Shown here piece by piece: positions 17,578 to 28,112 of a DNA stretch of 64,000 nucleotides. The notes under the pieces are model-generated. The model did not search any database, had not been told where the DNA came from, and saw only the letters and a program-made list of their open reading frames with translations. The translations under genes and the position numbers were made by a program. Within the stretch, counting starts at the first letter, position 1; each line of letters opens with the position of its first letter. The stretch lies in assembly GCA_964581385.1 (NCBI GenBank), contig CAZOOK010000014.1, positions 1 through 64,000 of the forward strand. The letters run 5' to 3'. Source of the DNA: CAZOOK01 sp964581385 (lineage in GTDB: Bacteria; Pseudomonadota; Gammaproteobacteria; Nevskiales; Nevskiaceae).

Positions 17578-18882
17578 ATGACCGCCAGCCGTCCCGTCGC
17601 GCCGCTTGCCGAACGCATGCGGCCGCGCATGCTCGACGAAGTGCTCGGGCAGGATCATTTGCTGGGCGAGAACGGACCGTTGCGCATCGCGCTCGAATCC
17701 GGACGCATTCCGTCAATGGTGTTCTGGGGTCCGCCGGGTGTCGGCAAAACCACGCTGGCCCGCCTCGTCGCAACGCATACGGACGCGCAGTTCATCACGC
17801 TGTCTGCGGTCATGGCCGGCGTCAAGGATATCCGCGAGTCGATGGCGAAGGCGCAGATGGCGCTGGCCGCGAAGCCGCCGCAGCGCACAGTCTTGTTCAT
17901 CGATGAAATCCACCGTTTCAACAAGAGCCAGCAGGATGCGCTGCTGCCGTTCGTTGAGGACGGCACCGTCGTACTGATTGGCGCGACCACGGAAAATCCC
18001 AGTTTCGAACTGAACGGCGCGCTGTTGTCGCGGCTGCGTGTATTCGTATTGCGTCCGCTGGACGAGGCCGCGATCCGTGCTTTGCTGGTGCGCGCGCTGA
18101 CGGACACGGAGCGCGGACTTGGTGAATCTGCCGAAGCGATACCGGCGTCGTGGCTGGATCGCATCCCCGAGGCCGCCGACGGCGACGCGCGGCGCGCGCT
18201 GATCCTGCTCGAAACCGCTGTCGAACTGTCGCGCGCGGCCGGCGAGAAGAACGATGCTCTGCTGGAAAAGCTCATCGGCCGTGGTCTGCGTCGCTTCGAC
18301 AAGCAGGGCGAAAATTTCTACGACCAGATTTCGGCGCTGCACAAATCGGTGCGTGGCAGCGATCCGGATGCTGCACTGTATTGGTTCGCGCGCATGCTCG
18401 ATGGCGGCGTCGATCCGGTTTATGTCGCGCGTCGCGTGGTGCGCATGAGCATAGAAGATATCGGTCTTGCCGATCCGCGCGCGCAGCGTCTGTGCCTGGA
18501 TGCCTGGGACACTTATGAACGTCTGGGCAGTCCGGAAGGTGAGCTCGCGATCGCAACGGCGATCGTGTATCTCGCCGTTGCGCCGAAGAGCAATGCCGTT
18601 TATCGCGCTTACAGTGCCGCGCGCGCCGCGGTCGAACAACATGGTTCCCTGGAAGTGCCGTTGCCAATCCGCAACGCGCCGACGAAGCTGATGCAGGAGC
18701 TGGGTTACGGCAAGAATTATCGCTACGACCATGACGAAGCCGGCGCGCATGCCGCCGGCCAGCAGTTCCTACCCGACGCGCTCGTCGGCACCGAGTTCTA
18801 CACGCCGACGCAGCGCGGACTCGAAATCAGGATCGCGGAAAAACTCGCGCAGCTCCGCCAGACGAATCGCCGCTCAAGCTGA
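17578..18882 (+). CDS. rarA: Replication-associated recombination protein A (AAA+ ATPase)
   Basis: A 434-residue MgsA/WRNIP1-type AAA+ ATPase acting at stalled forks. Seen: Walker A GPPGVGKTT (residues 51-59), Walker B LFIDEIHRF (Asp109, Glu110), sensor region ATTENPSFE, and the tetramerisation part with DQISALHKSVRGSD and LGYGKNYRYDHD near the C-terminus. It lies 81 bases after lolA. In many gammaproteobacteria serS follows directly; here SDR, crcB and DUF190 genes intervene. Confidence 0.97.
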   Translation: MTASRPVAPLAERMRPRMLDEVLGQDHLLGENGPLRIALESGRIPSMVFWGPPGVGKTTLARLVATHTDAQFITLSAVMAGVKDIRESMAKAQMALAAKPPQRTVLFIDEIHRFNKSQQDALLPFVEDGTVVLIGATTENPSFELNGALLSRLRVFVLRPLDEAAIRALLVRALTDTERGLGESAEAIPASWLDRIPEAADGDARRALILLETAVELSRAAGEKNDALLEKLIGRGLRRFDKQGENFYDQISALHKSVRGSDPDAALYWFARMLDGGVDPVYVARRVVRMSIEDIGLADPRAQRLCLDAWDTYERLGSPEGELAIATAIVYLAVAPKSNAVYRAYSAARAAVEQHGSLEVPLPIRNAPTKLMQELGYGKNYRYDHDEAGAHAAGQQFLPDALVGTEFYTPTQRGLEIRIAEKLAQLRQTNRRSS

Positions 18883-19052
18883 CACAAAATTTGCGTACGC
18901 TTATTGCCGCACACACCAGCCGCCGCTAAGCTCAGTGTGCAAGGAAGCAAGCACCATTGTTGTTCGCATGGCGTTCGATGCAGATGCCGTGCGATGCACT
19001 TCGCGAAGGGGACGCGCACAAGGGCGCACGTAATGAAAAAGGATCTCGAACA

Positions 19053-19901
19053 GTGAAAGACGTGCGCGGGAAGGTCGCGTTCATCACCGGCGGTGCGGGT
19101 GGTATCGGGATGGGCATGGCGCACGCGTTCGTCGCTGCCGGCATGAAGGTCATCGTCGCCGACATCGACGACGAAGCACTCGCCCGCATCACCACCGAAT
19201 TTACCGATCCCGGCACCTGCGTACTCCCGATCCGACTCGATGTCACCGATCGCTATGCCTGGGAGATCGTCGTCGCGCGTGCCGAAGCTGCGCTCGGACC
19301 GGTGCAGGTGCTGTGCTGCAATGCCGGTGTCAGCGGCAGCCAGGTGCGTTTGGAGGACGCGTCCATTGGTTCGTGGCAGTGGGCGTTCGACGTCAACGTC
19401 AATGGCACCCTCTATGCGCTCCGCAATTTTCTTCCGCGCATGCGCGCCAGCGGCGAGGAGGGACATGTCGTCATCACTTCATCGATGCTCGGTGTGAGTG
19501 CGCGCGCGAATTTCGGCACGTATTCTGCGACCAAGCACGCACTCGTCGGCATCGCCGAAACTCTGCGCGACGAGCTCGCTGGCAGTCGCATTGGGGTGTC
19601 GGTGCTATGTCCCGGTAACGTCCGCACGCAGCTCGCCGAAAATTCCATGCGCCTCGGACGCGCGGTCGGTGTGCGTGTCGATATCAGTCCGGAAGGCGCG
19701 GAGCAAAATCGTTTCGGCATCGATCCACGCGGGGTCGGCAACCAGGTCATCGATGGCATCCTCAGCGATCGCTTCTGGCTGTTGACGCATGGCGACACCC
19801 GTGCACAGGTCGACGCGCGCTTCGAAGGTATCCTCGATGCGTTGGATAACGTTGCCCAAGCCGTGCATGAGGACCAAAGCGGGGATCTTGCCGACGCTTG
19901 A
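19053..19901 (+). CDS. Short-chain dehydrogenase/reductase
   Basis: A 282-residue classical SDR. Seen: cofactor loop TGGAGGIG (residues 12-19), CNAG, the catalytic Ser in ITSSM and YSATK (Tyr157, Lys161); an Asp after the second strand (ADIDD) favours NAD(H). GTG 19053 was preferred because it gives the usual short N-terminus before the Rossmann motif and has AAAGGA upstream; in-frame TTG 18957 or ATG codons at 18978 and 18984 are alternatives. The substrate is unknown. It ends just before the fluoride riboswitch, so it is probably a separate transcription unit. Confidence 0.9.
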   Translation: MKDVRGKVAFITGGAGGIGMGMAHAFVAAGMKVIVADIDDEALARITTEFTDPGTCVLPIRLDVTDRYAWEIVVARAEAALGPVQVLCCNAGVSGSQVRLEDASIGSWQWAFDVNVNGTLYALRNFLPRMRASGEEGHVVITSSMLGVSARANFGTYSATKHALVGIAETLRDELAGSRIGVSVLCPGNVRTQLAENSMRLGRAVGVRVDISPEGAEQNRFGIDPRGVGNQVIDGILSDRFWLLTHGDTRAQVDARFEGILDALDNVAQAVHEDQSGDLADA

Positions 19902-19942
19902 TTGCGGAAGCACGGGTGTGCCCGCTAAGCTTGTACGGTATT

Positions 19943-19995
19943 CGGGAGATGGCATCCTCCCCGAACCGCCCTGAATGGGGCTGATGATGCCTACC
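19943..19995 (+). promoter_or_regulatory. Fluoride (crcB-type) riboswitch
   Basis: The leader of crcB matches the fluoride aptamer closely. P1 is GGGAG (19944-19948) with CTCCC (19957-19961), enclosing ATGGCATC. P2 is GCCC (19968-19971) with GGGC (19978-19981). The pseudoknot pairs GGCATC (19951-19956) with GATGCC (19986-19991), followed by TAC. The conserved CTGAA and CTGATG segments are present. The aptamer lies about 80 bases before the crcB ATG, leaving room for an expression platform (19996-20076). Fluoride is expected to switch crcB on. Confidence 0.95.
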
Positions 19996-20076
19996 CACCG
20001 CGTTGCGGAGAGTAGGCTCGTCGCCTGTCCGAATGGACCTCCACTGCGCTGCTCCGCTTTCGCACCGAGGAGGATC

Positions 20077-20460
20077 ATGAACATCTACGCATTCGCGGCC
20101 GTCGGCTTTGGCGCCGCCACCGGCGCTTGGTTGCGCTGGTTTCTGGGTCTGCATCTGAACCCTGTATTTCCCACTGTGCCGCTGGGTACGCTTGCTGCGA
20201 ACCTTATCGGCGGCTATCTGATGGGCATCACGATGGGTGTCATCGCGCACTATGAATCGCTGCCGCCGGAAATCCGTCTGCTGTTGACCACCGGTTTCCT
20301 CGGCGGATTGACTACCTTCTCGACGTTCTCCGCCGAAACCGTCACCCTGTTCACGCGCGGCCAGTATGGCTGGGCGGCCGGAACGATCACCGCGCACGTT
20401 GCCGGTTCACTGGCGATGACCGGACTCGGCATCGTTACGTTGAACTGGATCAAATCGTGA
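20077..20460 (+). CDS. crcB: Fluoride exporter CrcB/Fluc
   Basis: A 128-residue four-helix fluoride channel that works as a dual-topology dimer. Seen: GAWLRWFLG at the N-terminus, the NLIGGYLMG helix with the pore Asn, and TGFLGGLTTFSTFSAE with the pore phenylalanines and the Na+ site segment. ATG 20077 has a strong GAGGAGG ribosome binding site; the frame upstream (from 19975) runs through the riboswitch and is not coding. It is followed ten bases later by a DUF190 gene. Confidence 0.97.
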   Translation: MNIYAFAAVGFGAATGAWLRWFLGLHLNPVFPTVPLGTLAANLIGGYLMGITMGVIAHYESLPPEIRLLLTTGFLGGLTTFSTFSAETVTLFTRGQYGWAAGTITAHVAGSLAMTGLGIVTLNWIKS

Positions 20461-20470
20461 GGGTACCGCC

Positions 20471-20821
20471 ATGAGCGAAGACATTGCGCAGCCGACGAAA
20501 TCCGGTATTTACCTGAAATTTTACGTACCCGAGGGCCGCCGTCATCACGGCACGCTGGTCTACGAATGGCTGCTCGAAAAAGCCAAATCCATCGACATCC
20601 ACGGCGGCTCCGTATTTCGCGCCATCGCCGGCTTCGGCCGCCACGGCGTGTTGCACGAGCAGCACTTTTTTGAGCTGGCCGGTGATTTGCCGATCGAGGT
20701 CGTATTCGTGCTCGGCGAGGCGAAAATGCAGGAACTGCTTCGTGTCGTGGGCGATGCCGGCCTTTCGTTGTTCTATGTGCGCATGCCGGCCGAGTTCGGG
20801 TTTACGGGTAACGGCGGTTAG
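20471..20821 (+). CDS. DUF190 family PII-like protein
   Basis: A 116-residue ferredoxin-fold protein of the DUF190 family. Seen: the LKFYVPEGRRHHGTLVYEWLLEKA start and the SVFRAIAGFGRHG segment, then strands ending LSLFYVRMPAEFG. Members resemble PII signalling proteins and are very often encoded next to crcB, so a role in fluoride tolerance or in modulating the channel is inferred. It is ten bases from crcB and should share the riboswitch-controlled transcript. Confidence 0.9.
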   Translation: MSEDIAQPTKSGIYLKFYVPEGRRHHGTLVYEWLLEKAKSIDIHGGSVFRAIAGFGRHGVLHEQHFFELAGDLPIEVVFVLGEAKMQELLRVVGDAGLSLFYVRMPAEFGFTGNGG

Positions 20822-20913
20822 AAGCCGTAGCGGCAATCGTGTGCACGCGGTTCGGTGCCGGTCTGTCGCCGCCGTTACAATGCGCTGCTTAGTCCGATCA
20901 GGTCCGTCCGCCC

Positions 20914-22185
20914 ATGCTCGACCCCAAACTGCTGCGCGCAGACGCGCAGGCCATTGCCCGCCAGCTTGCCCGCCGTGGCTACGAATTCGACCTTGCGCGT
21001 TTTCAGCAGCTCGAAGCGCAGCGCAAACAGCTGCAAACCGAAACCGAGAAGTTGCAAGCCGAGCGCAATGCCGGATCGAAGCGCATCGGTCAAGCCAAAG
21101 CCAAGGGTGAGGATGCCTCGCCGATCCTGGCCGACATGGATCGCATCAAGAGCGGGCTGGCGACGAACGAGCAAGCGTTGAGCGCATTGCAAGCAGAGTT
21201 CGACGACTTCCTCGCGCGTGTGCCGAATGTGCCGCATGCGAGCGTGCCGGATGGCAGGGACGAGAACGACAACGTCGAGCTGCGACGCTGGGGCAAGCCG
21301 CGCGCAGCGGAAGGCGCGAAGGATCACGCCGATCTCGGCGAAGCGCTGGGGCTGATGGATTTCGCAGCGGCGGCCAAGGTTACCGGTGCGCGCTTCACGG
21401 TCCTGCGTGGCGGGCTTGCGCGCATGCACCGCGCGCTAATTCAGCTCATGCTCGATACCCACACGCTGGAGCATGGATATCAGGAGTTGTACGTTCCCTA
21501 CATCGTCAATGCGGCGAGCCTGCGTGGCACCGGGCAGCTGCCGAAGTTCGCGGAGGATTTGTTCCGGCTCGAAGGTGAGCAGAACTGGCATTTGATTCCG
21601 ACCGCTGAAGTGCCGGTGACGAATCTACTGCGCGACGAAATCACCGACGCCTCCGCGCTGCCGAAGAAGTGGGTCTGTCACACGCCGTGCTTCCGCTCCG
21701 AGGCGGGCTCGGCCGGCAAGGACACCAAGGGCATGATTCGCCAGCATCAGTTCGAGAAGGTGGAGCTGGTGATGGCGACGCTGCCGGAAAATTCCGCAGC
21801 GGCTCACGAAGAACTCACTTCGCACGCGGAAGCGATTCTGAAGAAACTGGACCTGCCGTATCGCACCATCGTGTTGTGTACCGGCGACATGGGTTTCTCT
21901 GCGGCCAAGACCTACGACATCGAAGTATGGCTGCCGAGCCAGAACCGCTACCGCGAGATCAGCTCCTGCTCGAACTTCGAGGATTTCCAGGCGCGGCGCA
22001 TGCTCGCGCGCTATCGCCATCCGGAGACGAAGAAGCCGGAGTTGCTGCACACGCTGAATGGTTCCGGTCTCGCCGTCGGCCGTACACTCGTCGCGATCAT
22101 CGAGAATTACCAGAATCCGGACGGCAGCATCGCGGTTCCCGCCGCGTTGCGTGGCTTTCTCGGCGGTATTGAACGCATCGGCTAG
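20914..22185 (+). CDS. serS: Seryl-tRNA synthetase
   Basis: A 423-residue class IIa synthetase charging tRNA-Ser (and tRNA-Sec). Seen: the N-terminal antiparallel coiled-coil arm (about residues 28-105, rich in Gln, Glu and Lys), motif 2 around CFRSEAGSAGKDTKG, and motif 3 NGSGLAVGRTLVAIIENYQ near the C-terminus, with TAEVPVTN for serine binding. The length is normal. It follows the crcB-DUF190 pair by 92 bases and closes the lolA-rarA-serS neighbourhood. Confidence 0.98.
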   Translation: MLDPKLLRADAQAIARQLARRGYEFDLARFQQLEAQRKQLQTETEKLQAERNAGSKRIGQAKAKGEDASPILADMDRIKSGLATNEQALSALQAEFDDFLARVPNVPHASVPDGRDENDNVELRRWGKPRAAEGAKDHADLGEALGLMDFAAAAKVTGARFTVLRGGLARMHRALIQLMLDTHTLEHGYQELYVPYIVNAASLRGTGQLPKFAEDLFRLEGEQNWHLIPTAEVPVTNLLRDEITDASALPKKWVCHTPCFRSEAGSAGKDTKGMIRQHQFEKVELVMATLPENSAAAHEELTSHAEAILKKLDLPYRTIVLCTGDMGFSAAKTYDIEVWLPSQNRYREISSCSNFEDFQARRMLARYRHPETKKPELLHTLNGSGLAVGRTLVAIIENYQNPDGSIAVPAALRGFLGGIERIG

Positions 22186-22245
22186 TTATTGCTGCCGGAT
22201 TTCGATTGCTGATTCCGCAGTTGCCGTTCTGCATAGGAGCGCGCG

Positions 22246-23391
<1,146 letters not shown>

Positions 23392-23395
23392 AGAT

Positions 23396-24334
23396 TCAAA
23401 GCGTCGATGCGCTGACACCGTAGGCGATGGCGGGCATCGCCAACCGGCCCTTGCTGAGCGCCAGCGTGGTCGCTGCGGTGCGCGTTTCCACACCGAGCTT
23501 CATGAAGATGTGCTCCATGTGCTTATTGATCGTGCGCCGGCTGCTGTTGAGGATTTGTGCGATCTCTGGATTGGTCTTGCCGATAGCCACCCAGTACAAC
23601 ACTTCGCCCTCGCGCGCGGTGAGCTGCAGCGAGCGCATCAATGCTTCGGGTTCGGGCACCGGTTCGTGGCGCCGCACCAGAAGTAGCGTCGTCGCCGGAT
23701 CGTCGCTGCGCAACTGACTGAAGATCAAGCGTCGACCATTCGCCGTCAGGGTGACGGATGACTCCGGCGGCGATGAGGGCTGCAACCAGCGGCGCACCGG
23801 CGCGGGCAGATATCCGTCGGGCTCCAGTACTGGCGCCAACCAGCGCTGTGCCAGCGGCGTCGCCCATACCAGGCGCGAGCCGGCATCGACGGAGACGATT
23901 GCATCACCGGCTGCATCGGCCGCTTGCTGGGTTTCCGCCATGCGCCGGCGATTGCGCAAATGCACTTCGATACGAGCGAGCACTTCGGCCGGCTGCACCG
24001 GTTTGGTGACGTAATCGGCGCCACCCGTGCGAAAGCCGCGCAGGATGTCCTCGGTGTTGGTCAGCCCGGTCATGAACACCACCGGAATCTCGCGCGTGAC
24101 GAAGTCCTCCTTCAGCCGGCGGCAGGTCTCGAAACCGTCGAGGCCCGGCATCAGCGCATCCAGCAGAATCAGGTCGGGCGGCACGCAACGCGCGCTATCG
24201 AGCGCCAGTGCACCGCTGGTCGCCACCCGCACGGTGTAGCCGTCGCCGTGCAGCGCGCAGTGCAGCAGGGCAAGATTGTCGGGCTGATCGTCGACGATCA
24301 GCACCGCTTCGGATTCACGTTTTGCGTTCGACAT
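23396..24334 (-). CDS. LuxR-type response regulator paired with the permease-kinase
   Basis: A 312-residue two-component regulator. Seen: receiver domain at residues 10-130 (acidic pair Asp15/Asp16, phosphoacceptor Asp59, Lys111), a middle segment (about 138-225) with PAS-like features (DAAGDAIVSVDAGSRLVWA), and a LuxR-type helix-turn-helix (about 239-300; LTAREGEVL, then SSRRTINKHMEHIFMKLGV). Its start codon lies inside the 3' end of the kinase gene (20-base overlap, different frame), so translation is coupled and the two surely work as a pair. The likely target is the divergent urt-fmd operon; this is inferred from position. Confidence 0.92.
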   Translation of the reverse strand: MSNAKRESEAVLIVDDQPDNLALLHCALHGDGYTVRVATSGALALDSARCVPPDLILLDALMPGLDGFETCRRLKEDFVTREIPVVFMTGLTNTEDILRGFRTGGADYVTKPVQPAEVLARIEVHLRNRRRMAETQQAADAAGDAIVSVDAGSRLVWATPLAQRWLAPVLEPDGYLPAPVRRWLQPSSPPESSVTLTANGRRLIFSQLRSDDPATTLLLVRRHEPVPEPEALMRSLQLTAREGEVLYWVAIGKTNPEIAQILNSSRRTINKHMEHIFMKLGVETRTAATTLALSKGRLAMPAIAYGVSASTL

Positions 24335-27300
24335 TGCAGGTCACCTCATCGAGAACACGCAAGAAGTCGGCCAGACGAAAGCCGCTCGCGTGACTACGCA
24401 GCGGGGCCGTAAACGCATCGAAGCGCGCATCGGTGCGGTCGATTTCGTCGAGCTTTTCGAGAATGCCGTGGATATGTCCGAGCCGGCCACGCTCGCGCAG
24501 TTCGCGCAATTGCGGTTCGGGTGGCAGCGGCAGATGCAATGCTGCTGCGCCGGATGCAGTGTTGCTATTGTCCTCCTTGTGCGTGCCGTGATCGATTTGC
24601 GCGCCAGCGTGCCGATCGATCCAGCTCAGATCGAGCCGCTCGCCGATACGAACCAAGACTTCGCGGACGTCGGCCGGTTTGACCAAAAAATTCGCCGCGC
24701 CGATGCCAAGCGCCTCGCCGCGGCCTTTCTCCGCCGCATCGGCTGAGATGACGATGATGGGCGTATCCGAAATCCGATTCTCGCGCAGCAGGCGCGCGGT
24801 TTCCCAACCGTCGATGCCAGGCATACCGATGTCCAGCAGGATCAGATCGGGATTGAAGGTGGGTGCCATGCGCAGCGCTTCGAGACCCGAAGCGGCTTCG
24901 ATCACCTCGAAGCCCAGAGGCGCGAGAACATTGACCAGAAACTGGCGATCCACCTGTTCGTTGTCGACCACCAGAATGCGCCGGCGGCGTCCGGCGTAGC
25001 CTTTCACATCAAGCACGGGTGCCTCTGCAAGTAATTGTGGATTGCGCACTTCGGGCAGGAACAGCCGCACGCGGAATACACTGCCGGCGCCCAACTGACT
25101 TTCCGCCGCCAGCTCGCCGCCCATCAACTCGGTCAACATCTTCGCGATGCTGAGTCCGAGTCCGGTGCCGGCAGCAGTGGCATTGCCGCCGCGTTCGAAC
25201 GGCTGGAACACGCGCTGCAGATCGTCGGCAGACAGACCGATGCCGGAATCGCGAACCTCGAATTCCGCCATCTCGCGTCGATATCGGACGTGCAGCGTGA
25301 CATGACCGCGGTCGGTGAATTTGATCGCGTTGCCGAGCAGATTGATCAGGATCTGTCCAAGCCGCTTGCGATCGGCGCGCACCGCCGGCGGCAACCGGGC
25401 GTCGGCCTCGTAGAGGAAGCGGATGCCCTTGGCGCGCGCTTGCTGCCGCAGCATGCCGACCAGTTGCGAAATGAATTCCGGAAAGCGCACTTCGCTGGTT
25501 TCCAGCTTGAGCTTGCCGGATTCGATGCTGGCGATGTCCAGCAGCCCATCGATCAGCGAAACGAGGTGTTCTCCACTGCGACTGATCACCAGTGAAGCGG
25601 CCTGACGCTCGGCGGCGGGCGAGTCGTTCCGTTCCAGAATCTGCGCGTAGCCGAGGATGCTGTGCAACGGTGTGCGCAGTTCGTGGCTGACGCTGGTGAT
25701 GTAGCGGCTCTTGGCCTGATTGGCGCGTTCGGCGGCGCGCTTGGCGTTCTGCAGTTCGATATCAGTCTTGCGATGGGCGTCGATTTCCTGCATCAGCAGA
25801 TGCGTCTGCCGGTTCGATTCTTCCTGCGCGACGCGGCGACTTTCGGCGGTCAGCACCAGCCACCAGCAGGCGACGCCGCTGGTGAGCAGGAAGGCGACGA
25901 AGGTCTTCAGCGACATGCTGCCGAGCAGAGCGAGCATGTCAGTGGACAGAACGCCGCTGCCGGTCGTTTCCTGGGCGTAGATCAGCGCGAGAATCGCGGC
26001 CTGGATGCCGCCGATCAGAATCACCAGCATCAAATAGTGTCCGACGCGCGTATTGATGTGCGTGGAAAATGGCCGCGGCAGTAGCCAGCGCACGATCGCC
26101 GCAAGCTGGCTGCTGAGATTGGCGCCGGGTTTGCAGAGATCGTGGCAGCGCGCGTCGAGCGAACAGCACAGTGAGCAGATCGGTCCGCGATAGGCGGGAC
26201 ACAGTGCCATGTCCTCGCCCTCGTAAGATTTCTCGCAGACGCAGCAGATCCGCGATTTGCGCGCAGTGGCGGCGGGCGACGTACGCGCGATGTAGTAACG
26301 GCCGCCGGTCGCCCAGGCGATCAGCGGCGCGCAAACCAGCGCGACGAGCAGCGCGATGAATGCGGAAAACGCCTGCGCCAGCGGTCCCATCAGACCGAAG
26401 AAGGCGAGGATGGAAACGATGGAGGCGATCAGCATTGCGCCGACGCCGACCGGATTGACGTCGTACAGATGGGCGCGCTTGAACTCGATGCCCGGCGGGC
26501 TCAGGCCAAGCGGCTTGTTGATGACCAGGTCGGCAACCAGCGCGCCGACCCAGCTGATGGCGACGTTGGAATATAACCCCAGCACTTGTTCGAGCAGATG
26601 GAATACGTCGAGGACCATCAGTGCCAGCGCGATCAGCACGTTGAACAGCAGCCAGACCACGCGACCGGGATGGCTGTGTGTCAGCCGCGCGAAAAAATTC
26701 GACCAGGCGAGCGAGCCGGCGTAGGCGTTGGTGACGTTGATCTTGATCTGCGACAGCACCACGAACAGTCCGGTCGCGGCCAGCGCCAGCCACGTATTGT
26801 CGAACACGTAGCTGAAGCCGACGCGGTACATCTCGGTGGGCTGCAGCGCTCGGTACGGTGAAATCTCATGCTGGATGGCGACGAAGGCGAGCAGAGCGCC
26901 GCCGAGCATCTTCAGACCGCCGAGTCCGATCCAGCCGGGACCGGCGAGCAGCACGCCGGCTGCCCAGCGCCGTCGGTTGCGCGCGGTGCGCTCGGGCATG
27001 AAGCGCAGGAAATCGATCTGCTCGCCAATCTGCGCCACCATCGACAGCGGCACGCTGGAAGCGGCGCCGAACAGCAGCAGATTGAAACCGCCGCCCTGGC
27101 CACTGAGCCCGGCGAAGCTCGGCAACTGGCGCAGCATCTGCGGTTCGCGATAGATCACGAAGGCGAACGGCAGCAGCATCAGCAGCAGCCACAGCGGCTG
27201 TGTCCACGCTTGGAGGCGGCTGATCAGCGTGATGCCGTGCATGACCACCGGGATGATGATCAATGAACTGAACAAATATCCCCACAGCAGCGGCAGCCCG

Positions 27301-27824
27301 AAGCAGAGCTTCAGCGCCTGCGCCATGATCGTCGCTTCCAGTGCGAAGAAAATGAAGGTGAATGAGGCGTAGATCAGCGAGGTGATGGTCGAGCCGATGT
27401 AGCCGAAGCCGGCGCCGCGCGTCAGCAAATCCATGTCCACGCCGTATTTCGACGCATACCAGCCGATCGGCAGTCCGGTGAGGAAGATCACGATGCTGAC
27501 CGCGACGATCGCCCAGAACGCGTTGATGAAGCCGCAGCTGACCATGATCGAGCCACCGATCGCTTCCAGCGCGAGAAAGGAAATGGCGCCGAACGCGGTG
27601 TTGGCGACGCGGAATTCCGACCATTTGCGCGACGAGCGCGCGGTGAAGCGCAGCGCGTAGTCCTCGATCGTCTCGTCGGCAACCCAGGTGTTGTAGTCAC
27701 GGCGGATTTTCATGATCCGCTGCGGCGGTTCGCCGATGGCAGCGCCGTTCTGGATATTCAGGTTGGCCCCTGGATTCGACACACTGGCCTCGTGACGGGT
27801 CTGGCGGCGCGCGACATCGCCCAT
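24315..27824 (-). CDS. NCS1-type permease fused to hybrid histidine kinase
   Basis: A 1169-residue membrane sensor. Residues ~50-515 form a 12-helix transporter domain like NCS1 cytosine/allantoin/uracil permeases (RDYNTWVADETIEDYALR, WSEFRVANTAFGA). Next comes a nine-Cys cluster (Cys527, 528, 530, 542, 550, 553, 554, 560, 564) suggesting a metal-binding knuckle. Two or three helices follow (about 595-660), then a coiled coil, HisKA (SVSHELRTP, His714), HATPase (NLLGNAIKFT, DSGIGL, GTGLGLSI) and a receiver (Asp998, Lys1049). The C-terminal ~100 residues resemble no domain I recognise. The organisation is analogous to CbrA, where a transporter domain serves as sensor. Divergent urt-fmd genes suggest that it senses an amide or urea-like compound. 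The first Met was kept, but ATG 27713 (MKIRRDYN) is a reasonable alternative. Confidence 0.92.
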   Translation of the reverse strand: MGDVARRQTRHEASVSNPGANLNIQNGAAIGEPPQRIMKIRRDYNTWVADETIEDYALRFTARSSRKWSEFRVANTAFGAISFLALEAIGGSIMVSCGFINAFWAIVAVSIVIFLTGLPIGWYASKYGVDMDLLTRGAGFGYIGSTITSLIYASFTFIFFALEATIMAQALKLCFGLPLLWGYLFSSLIIIPVVMHGITLISRLQAWTQPLWLLLMLLPFAFVIYREPQMLRQLPSFAGLSGQGGGFNLLLFGAASSVPLSMVAQIGEQIDFLRFMPERTARNRRRWAAGVLLAGPGWIGLGGLKMLGGALLAFVAIQHEISPYRALQPTEMYRVGFSYVFDNTWLALAATGLFVVLSQIKINVTNAYAGSLAWSNFFARLTHSHPGRVVWLLFNVLIALALMVLDVFHLLEQVLGLYSNVAISWVGALVADLVINKPLGLSPPGIEFKRAHLYDVNPVGVGAMLIASIVSILAFFGLMGPLAQAFSAFIALLVALVCAPLIAWATGGRYYIARTSPAATARKSRICCVCEKSYEGEDMALCPAYRGPICSLCCSLDARCHDLCKPGANLSSQLAAIVRWLLPRPFSTHINTRVGHYLMLVILIGGIQAAILALIYAQETTGSGVLSTDMLALLGSMSLKTFVAFLLTSGVACWWLVLTAESRRVAQEESNRQTHLLMQEIDAHRKTDIELQNAKRAAERANQAKSRYITSVSHELRTPLHSILGYAQILERNDSPAAERQAASLVISRSGEHLVSLIDGLLDIASIESGKLKLETSEVRFPEFISQLVGMLRQQARAKGIRFLYEADARLPPAVRADRKRLGQILINLLGNAIKFTDRGHVTLHVRYRREMAEFEVRDSGIGLSADDLQRVFQPFERGGNATAAGTGLGLSIAKMLTELMGGELAAESQLGAGSVFRVRLFLPEVRNPQLLAEAPVLDVKGYAGRRRRILVVDNEQVDRQFLVNVLAPLGFEVIEAASGLEALRMAPTFNPDLILLDIGMPGIDGWETARLLRENRISDTPIIVISADAAEKGRGEALGIGAANFLVKPADVREVLVRIGERLDLSWIDRHAGAQIDHGTHKEDNSNTASGAAALHLPLPPEPQLRELRERGRLGHIHGILEKLDEIDRTDARFDAFTAPLRSHASGFRLADFLRVLDEVTCNVERKT

Positions 27825-28112
27825 CTCCGTCCGTGGCCGCCTTGCTTACGTGGCGCAAGAACCGCGCCCAATCACAGCGCGCGCCGGCCGATGCGCATAC
27901 GGCATCTTCCGTATCGACATCCCGATATACCACCGCCAGCTCCACTGCGATGCGGTTTCCGTTATGCCACCACTCCTGCGTCATTGTGCGTAGGCAAGCC
28001 GCCGTAGGGACGTTGGCGTATTTGCTAGCCGTCGGTGAACTCCTAGCCTCGCTTCAACGCATCCGCCAATGCCGCACCGGCGGCGGAGCCAGACCCAGTT
28101 CCAGGAGACGCC
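27825..28112. other. Divergent regulatory region between the permease-kinase gene and urtA
   Basis: This 288-bp spacer must hold the promoters of both the sensor pair (leftward) and the urt-fmd operon (rightward). No convincing sigma-70 or sigma-54 promoter, riboswitch or inverted-repeat operator could be made out by eye. The urtA ATG at 28113 has CAGGAGAC upstream. Confidence 0.5.

Noticed and set aside
27825..28112. Sigma-54 promoter of the urt operon
   Set aside because: TGGCGTATTTGCT has the right words but only seven bases between GG and GC instead of ten; GGCGCAAGAACCGC has the spacing but a poor -12.
27825..28112. Guanidine riboswitch before urtA
   Set aside because: No conserved guanidine-I or guanidine-II motifs (such as paired ACGR loops) could be found.
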